A stretch of DNA of 23,764 nucleotides from a virus, in the IMG/VR virus record IMGVR_UViG_3300033149_007071, positions 1-23,764 of that record; one strand, written 5' to 3'. The notes under the pieces were generated by a model. That model made no database searches and was not told the DNA's origin. It saw only the letters and a list, made by a program, of their open reading frames with translations. Both the position numbers and the translations under genes were made by a program. Every line of letters starts with the position of its first letter. Position 1 is the stretch's first letter. Positions 6,999 through 14,770 of the stretch are shown here, piece by piece.

Positions 6999-7892
6999 AT
7001 GGATCACCCTCTCGGACCAGTGATGCCCGAAGAGGCCTCCGACAGGCCGGCCGTGGGGCCCGGAGAGGCCCCTCAGCCATTGCGGCCATCGGCTGACTCG
7101 ACGCGGCAGGAATCAGCCGGCGGGGCGGAGGCCCCGCAGGAGGCGCTCGGCGATCGGGGAGTTGTCTCCCGCGCCGAGTTCAACAAGGTCGTCGGCCAGC
7201 GGCAGGCGGCCAAGGAGAAGGTACGGCAACTGACGGCGGAAGTGGAGGAGCTGCTTGCTCGTCTCCACGCGATGCCCGGTGACGAGGAGCTGCGAGCGTT
7301 CCAGGACTGGAAGAGACTCCAGCAGGAGGCGGGAGTACCCCCCGCCCAACAGGGGCAGGACCTACAGGCCATGGCCCATCGAGTTCGTCAGCCGCTGAAG
7401 GACCGGATCGAGGGCCTCCAGCGCCGCAAGGACGCACTCGAGCGACGGCTCATGGACCTGCTGCGAGATCAGGAACTGCGGGCCGCGGCGGCACGCGCCG
7501 ATGCGATCAACCCGGAACAGGTGGTCGCCCTGCTGCGCGACCGCGTGCGCATGACCGAGACGGACGACGGCCGCTTCGTGCCGGAGTTCGCCGATGCCGA
7601 CGGTCAGCCGGTCTTTGACGGCCCGCAGCGAGTGACCGACACGGACGCGTTCGTCAACCGGTTCCTCTCCCTGCCCGAGAACGCCAACCTTGTCCGATCC
7701 ACCGTGACCCCCGGCAGCGGCGCGAAGCCGGCCGGGGGACTGGCAGTCAACTTGGACTCGATGCCCCGCACGAAGGCCGAGTTCCTCTCCCTGCCGCCGG
7801 ATGAGCGGCTCGGCGTCGCCAATCGGATGACCCGGCAGCAGCGCGACGCCCTCCTGGGCAGGGACTCCTCCGACGGCGGGGGATACCTCTAG
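6999..7892 (+). CDS. Capsid scaffold protein
   Basis: A 297-residue protein immediately before the major capsid gene, the usual scaffold position. The N-terminus is Pro/Ala-rich and likely disordered. Two heptad-rich segments follow ('KEKVRQLTAEVEELLARLH' at about 68-88 and 'LKDRIEGLQRRKDALERRL' at about 130-150). The middle part is variable, and a short basic C-terminal region contains 'RMTRQQRD' and ends 'SSDGGGYL'. Scaffold proteins of this size bind capsid subunits through a short C-terminal helix and leave during maturation. The same C-terminal region recurs in the protein at 22676-23005. No protease is visible, so the scaffold might leave intact or be cut by an unrecognised enzyme. It ends 13 bp before the capsid start. 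Confidence 0.72.
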   Translation: MDHPLGPVMPEEASDRPAVGPGEAPQPLRPSADSTRQESAGGAEAPQEALGDRGVVSRAEFNKVVGQRQAAKEKVRQLTAEVEELLARLHAMPGDEELRAFQDWKRLQQEAGVPPAQQGQDLQAMAHRVRQPLKDRIEGLQRRKDALERRLMDLLRDQELRAAAARADAINPEQVVALLRDRVRMTETDDGRFVPEFADADGQPVFDGPQRVTDTDAFVNRFLSLPENANLVRSTVTPGSGAKPAGGLAVNLDSMPRTKAEFLSLPPDERLGVANRMTRQQRDALLGRDSSDGGGYL

Positions 7893-7905
7893 GAGAGACA
7901 TTCGC

Positions 7906-8790
7906 ATGGCTCAGACGAATACCACGACCCTCGACGCCTGGGTGCCGAGCGAGCTGATCTCGGCGGACATCCTCCAGGAAGCCCGACCGAACATCGTGGT
8001 GGCGGACCTCGTCCAGCGCGAGTTCCTCAGCACCGGGCAGGGGAAGGTCTGGGAGCAGACGCAGCTTCCGACGACCACGGCCGCCAGCGTGGCCGAGGGC
8101 GACGACCTCTCCGCCGCCGCCCGCACGCCGACGACCTCCGCGTCGATCACCGTCGGGGAGGTCGGCCTCAGCACCGAGGTGACCGACCTGGCGCTGGAGA
8201 CCGCGATCGTCGGCGACCTGGCGGTCTGGGCGCGGAGCTCCGGCCGGGCGATCGCCCAGAAGGTCGACGGCGACCTGTGTGCCCTGTTCGCCGGCCTCAA
8301 CGGCTCCGGCAGCGGCGAGGTCGGCACCTCCGGGAGCGACCTGACCATCGCCGACTTCATCGAGGCGATCTACACGCTCGAGCTCAGCAACGCGCCCGGG
8401 CAGATGGTCTGCGTGCTCCACCCGGTGCAGAAGATGGACCTGTTCAACGAGCTGACGTCCACGTCGAACAACGCGGCCGTCTTCACCAACCTGCACGAAC
8501 TGGTGCGGGAAGGGCGGCTGCCGCAGGGCGTCTCCACCAATGGGTTCTGGGGCGTCTTCTGCGGCGTGCCGATCTACGTCACCACCGAGGTGGACACCGC
8601 CAACAGCGGCGCCGACCGCGCCGGGGCGATGTTCGTCCCGGAGGCGATGACGCTGGTGCAGCTCCGGCCGCTTCGCGTGGAGTACCAGCGCGACGCCTCG
8701 GCTAGAAGCACGGAGGTGGTCGCGACCATCGCCTACGGCGTCGGGGAGAACGTCGACACGTACGGCGTGCCCATCATCACGGACGCGTAA
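7906..8790 (+). CDS. Major capsid protein, HK97-type
   Basis: A 294-residue protein with strong 'aggagag' upstream of its ATG. The pattern is that of the HK97 fold: a Ser/Thr/Ala-rich N-arm, a region of short beta strands with 'TTTAASVAEGDDL' (E-loop area), an axial-domain segment, a long alpha-helix around 'DFIEAIYTLELSN' and 'PVQKMDLFNELT', and a closing strand 'YGVGENVDTYGVPIITDA'. HK97-fold capsid proteins are usually 280-390 residues, so the size fits. It would form the icosahedral shell. No delta-domain-like prefix is seen, which fits a separate scaffold. It is followed by a hairpin (8834-8863), as expected for a highly expressed gene with partial transcription stop. Confidence 0.8.
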   Translation: MAQTNTTTLDAWVPSELISADILQEARPNIVVADLVQREFLSTGQGKVWEQTQLPTTTAASVAEGDDLSAAARTPTTSASITVGEVGLSTEVTDLALETAIVGDLAVWARSSGRAIAQKVDGDLCALFAGLNGSGSGEVGTSGSDLTIADFIEAIYTLELSNAPGQMVCVLHPVQKMDLFNELTSTSNNAAVFTNLHELVREGRLPQGVSTNGFWGVFCGVPIYVTTEVDTANSGADRAGAMFVPEAMTLVQLRPLRVEYQRDASARSTEVVATIAYGVGENVDTYGVPIITDA

Positions 8791-8833
8791 CACCCCCCAC
8801 TGCGCACGGCCGTAAGACGGTAACAGAGGCTCG

Positions 8834-8863
8834 CGGCGGGGCGCCTTCCGGGGCGCCCCGCCG
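8834..8863 (+). terminator. 12-bp GC-rich hairpin after the capsid gene
   Basis: The stem 'cggcggggcgcc' (8834-8845) pairs perfectly with 8852-8863 around a six-base loop. It has no T-run, so it may act as a partial terminator or RNA-stabilising hairpin rather than a full stop. It lies between the capsid gene and the next gene on the same strand. Confidence 0.6.
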
Positions 8864-8886
8864 GGGGCCGAAACGAAGGGATCGCC

Positions 8887-9471
8887 ATGTACGAAGACGT
8901 CTACGATCTGAGCGAATCCGAGGCCCTTCAGGTCCAGGAGATCCTCGCCGAGATGTCCCTCCGCGGCGGGCGGCTGACCGGGCCGGACGGACGACCCGTG
9001 GCCTTTCGCATCCTCCGCGGAAGGCGCTTCCTGGTCTGCGACAAGGGGCTGATCTGGCGGTTCGCCCCGGTCGGCAGGCCGCAGGTCCCCGGCCAGGCGG
9101 GCGGCGTGCCCCGGCGGAACAACGCCGTCGAGATGTGGACCGGCAGATGGAGAAAGACCCGCACGCCCGAAGGCAAACAGACCTACGCGAAGTGCCTCGT
9201 CTGGGTGCCGATCGACGACCACATCAACGGCCATCCCGGCATCTCCAAGCTGGGCTGGTACCAGTCGGAGAAGGGCTTCAAGCATCCCCTCGCCGAACCG
9301 CACGCCCCCAGCGCCGAGGAGATCGCCGCCCTGGACGGCCGTGCGAAGGCGACCAGCGGCGCCGTCTACGCCCGCATGCAGGCTGAGGGGCTCAACGTGC
9401 CCGACGAGCCGGCCGGCGGGGCAGGCGGCGGGAAACGGACCCCCGCCCGGAGCAAGCGGCGTGCCTCTTGA
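8887..9471 (+). CDS. Unknown phage protein after the capsid gene
   Basis: A 194-residue protein that I do not recognise. It starts acidic ('MYEDVYDLSESEALQVQEIL'), has a glycine-rich turn 'GGRLTGPDGRPV', and ends in a long basic low-complexity tail (Gly/Lys/Arg, about the last 25 residues), which suggests nucleic acid binding or a disordered region. The ribosome site is 'gaaggg'. Its place between the capsid and the connector-like proteins points to a head protein such as a decoration, DNA-completion or internal protein. It shares an overlapped end with the small gene at 9461. Confidence 0.55.
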   Translation: MYEDVYDLSESEALQVQEILAEMSLRGGRLTGPDGRPVAFRILRGRRFLVCDKGLIWRFAPVGRPQVPGQAGGVPRRNNAVEMWTGRWRKTRTPEGKQTYAKCLVWVPIDDHINGHPGISKLGWYQSEKGFKHPLAEPHAPSAEEIAALDGRAKATSGAVYARMQAEGLNVPDEPAGGAGGGKRTPARSKRRAS

Positions 9472-9613
9472 CCGGAACACGGTGGACCGGCTCGCGGGAC
9501 GGCAGATCGCCGATCTCCAGAAGACGCGCAGCGTCAGCGACGCCGAGAAGCGCCGCATCCGGAAGATGCACGAGCAGATCGCCCGGAAAGTCGAGAAGAG
9601 ATCGCGCGGATAA
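9461..9613 (+). CDS. Small basic helical protein
   Basis: A 50-residue protein from a GTG with 'ggag' about 7-10 bases upstream, overlapping the previous gene by 11 bp. The sequence is charged and helical ('DAEKRRIRKMHEQIARKVE'). It may be a small head component or coiled-coil adaptor. Short length and absence of a recognised motif keep confidence moderate. Confidence 0.45.
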   Translation: MPLDRNTVDRLAGRQIADLQKTRSVSDAEKRRIRKMHEQIARKVEKRSRG

Positions 9614-9671
9614 CGCGCACGATGCGGCGGCCCCGGCACGGACCGCCGCGCCCTTCCACGAAAGGTCACAC

Positions 9672-10472
9672 ATGGCGCGGAAATGGGAGTCCATCATCTG
9701 CTACGAGGACCGCGGCGGCGAGTTCCATACGTCGCGATGGCGGCTGGCGGGGATCAAGACCAAGGAGGGCGGCGAGAACACCGACGGCGGCGTGCTCTGG
9801 CTGGAGATGCACCGTGCGGGCGACACGGTGACGGCCGACCTCTACAAGAGCCCGGCCCGCGGCGCCTCGGACAAGGTGGCCACCGGATCGGCCGATGTCT
9901 CGGGCATCGACGGCACCGGCGCCGCCGCGGCCGAGCTGGAGCTCTCCGAGGCCAACTCCAGCGGCATGAGCGGGTCGTTCCGGATACACCAGTACCGCGC
10001 CGACGGCGTCTGTCCGGTGCAGGTGGCCCTCTGCGTGGACGAGGACCTCGACGCCCTGTGGGACGGGACCGCGTCGCTCGGCGGCTACGATTCCACCTTC
10101 GGCTGCGCGGAGTTCATCCGCCTGGCCGGGGAGGACGTCCTCGCCAAGGTCAACGCGATGTTCCGGGACCAGCTCGGCGGGCACGGTGCGGCCGAAGCGT
10201 TCTTCATCGCCGACGCCTCGCGAAGCTACCCGGACCTCCGGCGGATCGCCAACCCCGCCCAGCTCCGCATCGCCTGCGCGCACCGCGCCCTGGCGATCGG
10301 CGTCGGGCGGAGCCACAAGATGGGCGGCGAGACGATGTACAGCCGGCTCCGCGACTACCATCAGGCGGAGTACGAAAGGGCAATGGCCTCGCTGGTCCTC
10401 GCCATTCGCCCGGGCGACGGAAACGCCGCCGCGCGAGGCGCCGCCGGGGCCGTGCGCCAGTCGCGAGTGTGA
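9672..10472 (+). CDS. Putative head-tail adaptor or connector
   Basis: A 266-residue protein. The first 100 residues look beta-rich ('GGEFHTSRWRLAGIKTKEGG', 'DTVTADLYKSP'). The C-terminal 110 residues are helical, with 'PAQLRIACAHRALAIGVGRS' and 'YHQAEYERAMASLVLAI'. A helical bundle of this kind, in the position after the capsid, is typical of gp6/YqbG-type head-tail adaptors, which bind the portal ring and link it to tail proteins. The first beta-rich part is unusual for that family and may be an added domain. The ATG at 9672 is the natural start; an in-frame extension upstream is only a GC-rich shadow. The stop overlaps the GTG at 10469 that could start the next gene. Confidence 0.5.
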   Translation: MARKWESIICYEDRGGEFHTSRWRLAGIKTKEGGENTDGGVLWLEMHRAGDTVTADLYKSPARGASDKVATGSADVSGIDGTGAAAAELELSEANSSGMSGSFRIHQYRADGVCPVQVALCVDEDLDALWDGTASLGGYDSTFGCAEFIRLAGEDVLAKVNAMFRDQLGGHGAAEAFFIADASRSYPDLRRIANPAQLRIACAHRALAIGVGRSHKMGGETMYSRLRDYHQAEYERAMASLVLAIRPGDGNAAARGAAGAVRQSRV

Positions 10473-10504
10473 TCCCGTCCGAATCAAACAATGCGAGCCG
10501 AACC

Positions 10505-11005
10505 GTGAGCGCCATCACCGTTGCCAATGCCGACTGGTCGATCGTTCAGGCCGTCAAGTCCGCCCTGAGCGACGCGACGATCGACTCGGCGGCCGTGTTC
10601 CAGTCCGTCACGGTGACCACCTCCGACGCCCAGGCCGGGGAGTGCCAGTTCCGCGACTCCCCCATCGCCGTCCTTCGATACGTGACGACGCGGGAGGACG
10701 ATTCGCCGGAGGACGTCCGGGGCTGCCGCGTCGTGCTGGAGTTAATCGTGGCGGCGATGGTGGAATGCACGGCCGCGGACGAATCCTCGCGTCTCCAGGA
10801 GATCCTGCGTCTGAAGAACGCGGCGATCAACGCCGTCGAGACCGATGCGCCGGCGGACTCCAGCGCCTGGGGGGACGGCGACCATTACCACAAGCGGCTG
10901 GCATGGGGCCGCCCCGAGATCGACACGGCCGTCTCTCAGCCCTGGGCGGTGTGCAAGCTGCCCCTTGAGGTCGGATTCGTCCTCGACAACGGAACCTCCC
11001 ACTGA
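10505..11005 (+). CDS. Putative tail-completion or tail terminator protein
   Basis: A 166-residue protein following the adaptor-like gene. The pattern 'ITVANADWSIVQAVKSALSD' followed by beta strands and a helix 'SRLQEILRLKNAAINAVE' resembles tail-terminator (gp17/gpU-like) proteins, which cap the tail and join it to the head. This is a structural guess from position and secondary structure only. The GTG at 10505 is chosen, with a start at GTG 10469 overlapping the previous stop as the alternative. Neither has a strong ribosome site. Confidence 0.5.
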   Translation: MSAITVANADWSIVQAVKSALSDATIDSAAVFQSVTVTTSDAQAGECQFRDSPIAVLRYVTTREDDSPEDVRGCRVVLELIVAAMVECTAADESSRLQEILRLKNAAINAVETDAPADSSAWGDGDHYHKRLAWGRPEIDTAVSQPWAVCKLPLEVGFVLDNGTSH

Positions 11006-11026
11006 CTTCCTCAGGAGCAAGAGATC

Positions 11027-11407
11027 ATGGCATTCAACGTGTACCACAACCCGCAGGACGTGGCGCTGGGCAGCAGCCCGATCACCGGCGTGCAGTCGAT
11101 CGTGGTTTCCGTGCGGTACGGCGAGATTCACGCCGCCGGGGACGACGACGCCCACGAATCCGTGGCGCGGCATACGACCGCACGGACTTCCGGCACGATC
11201 ACGCTGCTGGACCCGACCAGCGCCGACGGCGTCCAGGGCCAGACCGGAACGCTCTCGTTCACCTGGAAGGACGTCAAGGGCAGCAGCGACAAGACCGTGA
11301 CCATCGAGAATGCCTCGATCGGCGGCTACGACGCGACGGTGGCCCGGGACGCCGCCTCGAGCGTCACGCTTCCGTTCATCGCCGAGTCGGCCCCGTCGAT
11401 CGCGTGA
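11027..11407 (+). CDS. Tail tube-like beta-rich protein
   Basis: A 126-residue protein with a good ribosome site ('aggagcaagag'). It is dominated by alternating beta strands rich in Thr/Ser/Val ('SIVVSVRYGEIHA', 'TSGTITLLDPTS', 'GTLSFTWKDVKG'), as seen for the tube proteins that make hexamer rings. It follows the tail-terminator slot and precedes the assembly-chaperone slot, which is the usual place of the tube gene. Similar beta-sandwich proteins can also be capsid decoration proteins. It ends overlapping the start of the next gene. Confidence 0.5.
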   Translation: MAFNVYHNPQDVALGSSPITGVQSIVVSVRYGEIHAAGDDDAHESVARHTTARTSGTITLLDPTSADGVQGQTGTLSFTWKDVKGSSDKTVTIENASIGGYDATVARDAASSVTLPFIAESAPSIA

Positions 11408-11859
11408 TGGACCCCGAGGCGGTCAGGAAGCTCGAGGCCGAGCGCCGCCGCGGGCTCGGCGAAGCGCTGCATCCCGACCGGTGCCCGAAGCTGACGCTTC
11501 ACGGCGTGGCCTTCGCCATCCCGCCTCGGCGCCGCTGTGTCGTGCCCGTATTCGCACCGGACGGCGTGAAGATCCAGACGCGCGACGGGGTGGACTTCCC
11601 GGAGCCCTCGCGCCTCGTGGAGCTGGCGGACGTCGCGGAGCAGGAGCCCTGTCCCGAGTGCGGCCAGCCGCGCAGCGTCTCGCTCGCCGTGACGGTGGAG
11701 CACAACGCCGAGTTCCTCCGGACGGCCTTCTCGCTGGCGGGAAAGCTCCTGGACAGGCAGTACGATCTCTCCGCCGAGCGGAAGGCCGATCTGCTGAAGT
11801 TCGACGCCGGGCGACTTCCCGCATGGATCCCCGAACTGCTTGCATGGTGCACCCAATGA
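11407..11859 (+). CDS. Protein in the tail assembly chaperone position
   Basis: A 150-residue protein from the ATG at 11407 (a GTG at 11404 overlapping the previous stop adds one residue). The N-terminus is charged ('EAVRKLEAERRRGLGEALHP') and a CPECGQP zinc-knuckle-like motif lies at about residues 78-84 with other cysteines around. The remainder is helical ('FLRTAFSLAGKLLDRQYDL'). In tail operons the gene after the tube is normally an assembly chaperone, often joined to the next by a frameshift; here the next gene has its own overlapping ATG (ATGA at 11856), so separate translation is likely. The zinc knuckle is unusual for that family, so function is uncertain. Confidence 0.45.
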   Translation: MDPEAVRKLEAERRRGLGEALHPDRCPKLTLHGVAFAIPPRRRCVVPVFAPDGVKIQTRDGVDFPEPSRLVELADVAEQEPCPECGQPRSVSLAVTVEHNAEFLRTAFSLAGKLLDRQYDLSAERKADLLKFDAGRLPAWIPELLAWCTQ

Positions 11860-12551
11860 CCACGGACGTGCTGAAGGTCGAGCTCGAGCCGCAGATCGCC
11901 CGGTCGCTGCTCGCGGCCAAGGAGCTGCTGAGTCTGGTCCGGCACTCCGGCGGCGCGAGCCGAGCCCCGGGCGCCGAAGACCTGGCCGGCCTGTACGGAG
12001 CCACCGGTCCGGCGGCCCTGAGAGCCGGGGCCCTGCGCCCGGATGCGTCCGCGGCCGCATCTTCCAGCGCTGAGGAGGCGCCCGATGAGGCGACGGATCG
12101 GCGATCGGATCCAGCCGAGGCGCGGGAGGGCGACAGCGCTCTGCGGGGCCCGCAGATTCCTCCAGCGGCGACGGGCCGTCAAGAAGGCGAGCCGCCTATG
12201 GCCGTGGCACGCCGCGTCCGTCCCGTCGGCAATCGCCGGTCGCCGCGACGCGACGGCGAAACAGCGCACGACGCGCAGGCCGTGCTCGCCGAGTCCGACC
12301 AGTCGGGTTCTCTGCCATGGCCCGGTGGTTTCCTGACGCCGGCGGGTGAGCCCGGCCGCGACCGGACGGGACCCGCCGCACAGGCAGACGACCCCACACC
12401 GCCTGAGGCAGGTGATGAACCCGGGCCGCCGGGCCGAAGCATCACCGTCATCTACGGCGACAAGATCGACGCAAACAACTACTACGGCAGGATCATCGAC
12501 AACGCCAACACCACGGCGGTGCGGGGCGGCACGACGGACGACATGGAGTAG
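11856..12551 (+). CDS. Protein with long disordered region, chaperone or tail slot
   Basis: A 231-residue protein whose ATG overlaps the previous stop. Residues 1-35 are helical ('VELEPQIARSLLAAKELLS'), the next about 155 residues are Ala/Pro/Gly/Asp-rich and probably disordered, and the end forms a folded stretch containing 'ITVIYGDKIDANNYYGRIID'. A second open frame begins at 12085 inside it with the strong ribosome site 'gaggagg'. It lies where the second assembly chaperone or a tape measure would be found. It is too short and too disordered to be a tape measure. Function unknown. Confidence 0.4.
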   Translation: MTTDVLKVELEPQIARSLLAAKELLSLVRHSGGASRAPGAEDLAGLYGATGPAALRAGALRPDASAAASSSAEEAPDEATDRRSDPAEAREGDSALRGPQIPPAATGRQEGEPPMAVARRVRPVGNRRSPRRDGETAHDAQAVLAESDQSGSLPWPGGFLTPAGEPGRDRTGPAAQADDPTPPEAGDEPGPPGRSITVIYGDKIDANNYYGRIIDNANTTAVRGGTTDDME

Positions 12552-12626
12552 CTCCGCCCGGCCGGGCTTGGAGCCAGCCCCCCACGGCTTGCGAAGCGGC
12601 ACGACCCTCAGACAGGTGATTCTTCG

Positions 12627-13034
12627 ATGGCCAATCCGACCTTCGACGGCACAGCCTTGACCACTGACGCGGCCGCGGAGCGCATCGGCTCTCCGGGGGC
12701 GCGCGTCCGAACGGAGAAGATGCCCGGCGTCAAGGGCGAGTTCGTGCAGACGGACCACTTCTCGGGTCGCGACATCATCGTGACGGGCATCTACCGCGGC
12801 ACACCGGCGGCCCTGACGCTGGACGCCCAGGCGGCTCTCAAGAGTTCCCTGCGGGCGATCCAGTCGAAGGTGGCCGATGGCGTGGGGGCGTATGTGGGCG
12901 TCGATGCCAACACGTATCCGACGTGCGTGCTGAAGTCCTTCCGCCCGGTCGGCGGCACGCGCTACATTCGCGTCGCCGGCAACTACCAGGCGCTCGTCCG
13001 CGTGCGGGCCGTGATCCGCGACCTCAATCCGTGA
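12627..13034 (+). CDS. Beta-rich tail-associated protein
   Basis: A 135-residue protein of alternating strands: 'GRDIIVTGIYRGTPAALTL' and 'TYPTCVLKSFRPVGG', then 'RYIRVAGNYQALVRVRAVI'. The layout resembles small tail or baseplate components that make beta-sandwich rings, but I do not recognise a family. 'gacaggtgattcttcg' before the ATG offers a modest 'agg' ribosome site. It is the first gene of the tail-tip and fibre block. Confidence 0.45.
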   Translation: MANPTFDGTALTTDAAAERIGSPGARVRTEKMPGVKGEFVQTDHFSGRDIIVTGIYRGTPAALTLDAQAALKSSLRAIQSKVADGVGAYVGVDANTYPTCVLKSFRPVGGTRYIRVAGNYQALVRVRAVIRDLNP

Positions 13035-13109
13035 GGCCGGTCCGCAACGAAGCCATTCCCCGAGCGGACATTCGGCGCTGCGGCCGGTGCGGCCCCAGAG
13101 TAAGCGAGC

Positions 13110-13847
13110 ATGGGCTACTACACTGACGAGATCTCCATATCCCGCATCGACGAGATCGACCTCGGCCTGATCGTAACCGCCAAGGCCCTGCACGCCGAGA
13201 GGGTCATCCAGTGTTACGTCTCGGGTGATCTGGTCGCATGGCGGCAGCCGGAGGAGGGGATCGTCCGCTTCGTGCTCCCGCAGGCCGGCCCGGAAGACAC
13301 GATCCTTCTGCTGGCCGTCGACGCGGCGGACCGCGCATGCGACTACTGGTCGCAGGCGTTCGGGACGAACGATCGGTACGGAAACCGGGTGAAAGTGGAT
13401 TTTCGCCTGGACCTGCTCGACGGATACAGGCCGGGCGACAGGTGGCGGGTGTACCGCGGCAACGCCGGGGGTTCCGAGGCCGCCATCAAGCTGTACGAGG
13501 CGGAGGTCTTTCCCGGCGGCCGGGGCGCCTGCGGGTGGGGCCTCGACTGGGGCAACGGCGGATGGGGCTACAGCGGCTCCAACGCGCCCGGCTGGGGATA
13601 CCACTGGGGCTACACGTGGGGCTTCGGCATCGACTACCTGCGGTACATCACCCAGCCCCTGACGCGGGGGACCTACCCGGTGAAGGTCGATGTCGTGGAC
13701 GAGCACGGCAACGCATCGACGGCCTACGAGACGTCCGTGGTGATTGACACCTTCGCCCGGCCGGCCGACGACCTGGCCGTCTCATCGTATACGAAGGGCT
13801 CGGACACACTCGTTCTGGCAATGACTCCGAGTGAGGACATCTCCTGA
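13110..13847 (+). CDS. Tail protein with Gly/Trp/Tyr-rich insert
   Basis: A 245-residue protein. The N-terminal half has beta strands ('DLGLIVTAKALHAERVIQCY', 'GIVRFVLPQAGPEDTIL'). In the middle (about residues 146-172) is a Gly/Trp/Tyr-rich stretch with GWG-, NGGWG- and GYTWG-like steps, probably a loop or surface patch. Near the end 'YPVKVDVVDEHGNAST' and 'AYETSVVIDTFARPADD' look like an Ig/fibronectin type III-like domain. Such proteins sit at the tail tip or fibres. It overlaps the next gene by one base (TGATG). Confidence 0.45.
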   Translation: MGYYTDEISISRIDEIDLGLIVTAKALHAERVIQCYVSGDLVAWRQPEEGIVRFVLPQAGPEDTILLLAVDAADRACDYWSQAFGTNDRYGNRVKVDFRLDLLDGYRPGDRWRVYRGNAGGSEAAIKLYEAEVFPGGRGACGWGLDWGNGGWGYSGSNAPGWGYHWGYTWGFGIDYLRYITQPLTRGTYPVKVDVVDEHGNASTAYETSVVIDTFARPADDLAVSSYTKGSDTLVLAMTPSEDIS

Positions 13848-14755
13848 TGGCTGAAACCGACCTGACCGCGACAGAGGCCAACGCGCTTCACGGCACCACC
13901 GACGGCGACACGGGCTTCACCTACCATTCGCCCGGCGACGCGGAGTATTTCACCGAAGGCCAGCGCCAGCGACAAAGGCTGTTGACGCTCGCCAAGGCGC
14001 TTGGAAACAAGTTCCGCGTCTACAAGGACGGCACGAACACGTACGGCGTCCGTCCCGGCAAGGTGGAGAACGGCGACTCGACGCTCTCCTATGCCGGATC
14101 GACCGGAAACGCGCTGACCGACAACCAGACGAACTACATCTGGCTGTACATTGAGTCGGGGGCGTTGACGCTGGACACGTCCACGAGCGGCTTCCCGGAC
14201 CCCTCCGACACGCCGCACATCCCCCTGGCGACGATTGCGGTTGCCTCCGGCTCCTACGCCTACACGGACATCATCGACTGCCGGCAGTTGGCGTGCTTCT
14301 CGCTGAATTCCGCCGCCACGGCCGCCGATCTGAACACGCTGGTGGGGGGCTCCACGGCCGACTCGCTGCACACACACGACGCGGCGGGCCTGGTCTCGGG
14401 GCTTCAGGACGCCATCCCCCGGATCGACTTCGAGGGCACCGACGACGAGGACGGCACCGGCTCGATGACGATCAAGGTCCTGGACGCCGCGGGCAATCAG
14501 CTCATGCAGGAGTTCCTGATTCGCACGTGGATCGCGGACGCGGACATGTCCGAACCCGACCCCCAGACGGACTACAGCGTGACCAGCGGCGAGCAGATGC
14601 GCGAGATCGAGGCGAACGCCGACTACGAGGTCATCACCAACGACCTCGGCTACGCCACCATGAACATCGACGCGGGCGGGGCCAAGACGGTGTACGTCAT
14701 GGCCGAACTGGACGGGCGGATCTACTCGCAGTCCCTGGCGATCACGGCAGCATAA
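13847..14755 (+). CDS. Tail fibre-like protein with HxH motif
   Basis: A 302-residue protein. A middle segment 'ADSLHTHDAAGLV' carries an HTH (His-Thr-His) motif of the kind that binds metal in trimeric phage fibre needles. The N-terminal part (about 1-90) may attach to the tail, and the rest is beta-rich ('GSMTIKVLDAAGNQLMQEFL', 'YATMNIDAGGAKTVYVMAEL'). It would take part in host recognition, together with the tailspike encoded just downstream. The ATG overlaps the stop of the previous gene. Family assignment is from motif and context only. Confidence 0.5.
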   Translation: MAETDLTATEANALHGTTDGDTGFTYHSPGDAEYFTEGQRQRQRLLTLAKALGNKFRVYKDGTNTYGVRPGKVENGDSTLSYAGSTGNALTDNQTNYIWLYIESGALTLDTSTSGFPDPSDTPHIPLATIAVASGSYAYTDIIDCRQLACFSLNSAATAADLNTLVGGSTADSLHTHDAAGLVSGLQDAIPRIDFEGTDDEDGTGSMTIKVLDAAGNQLMQEFLIRTWIADADMSEPDPQTDYSVTSGEQMREIEANADYEVITNDLGYATMNIDAGGAKTVYVMAELDGRIYSQSLAITAA

Positions 14756-14770
14756 GACGCGGAGGTCGCA

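Noticed and set aside
7747-9669. 640-residue minus-strand open frame
   Set aside because: Runs opposite the capsid and next genes. Composition is Arg/Gly/Asp-rich and typical of an antisense shadow.
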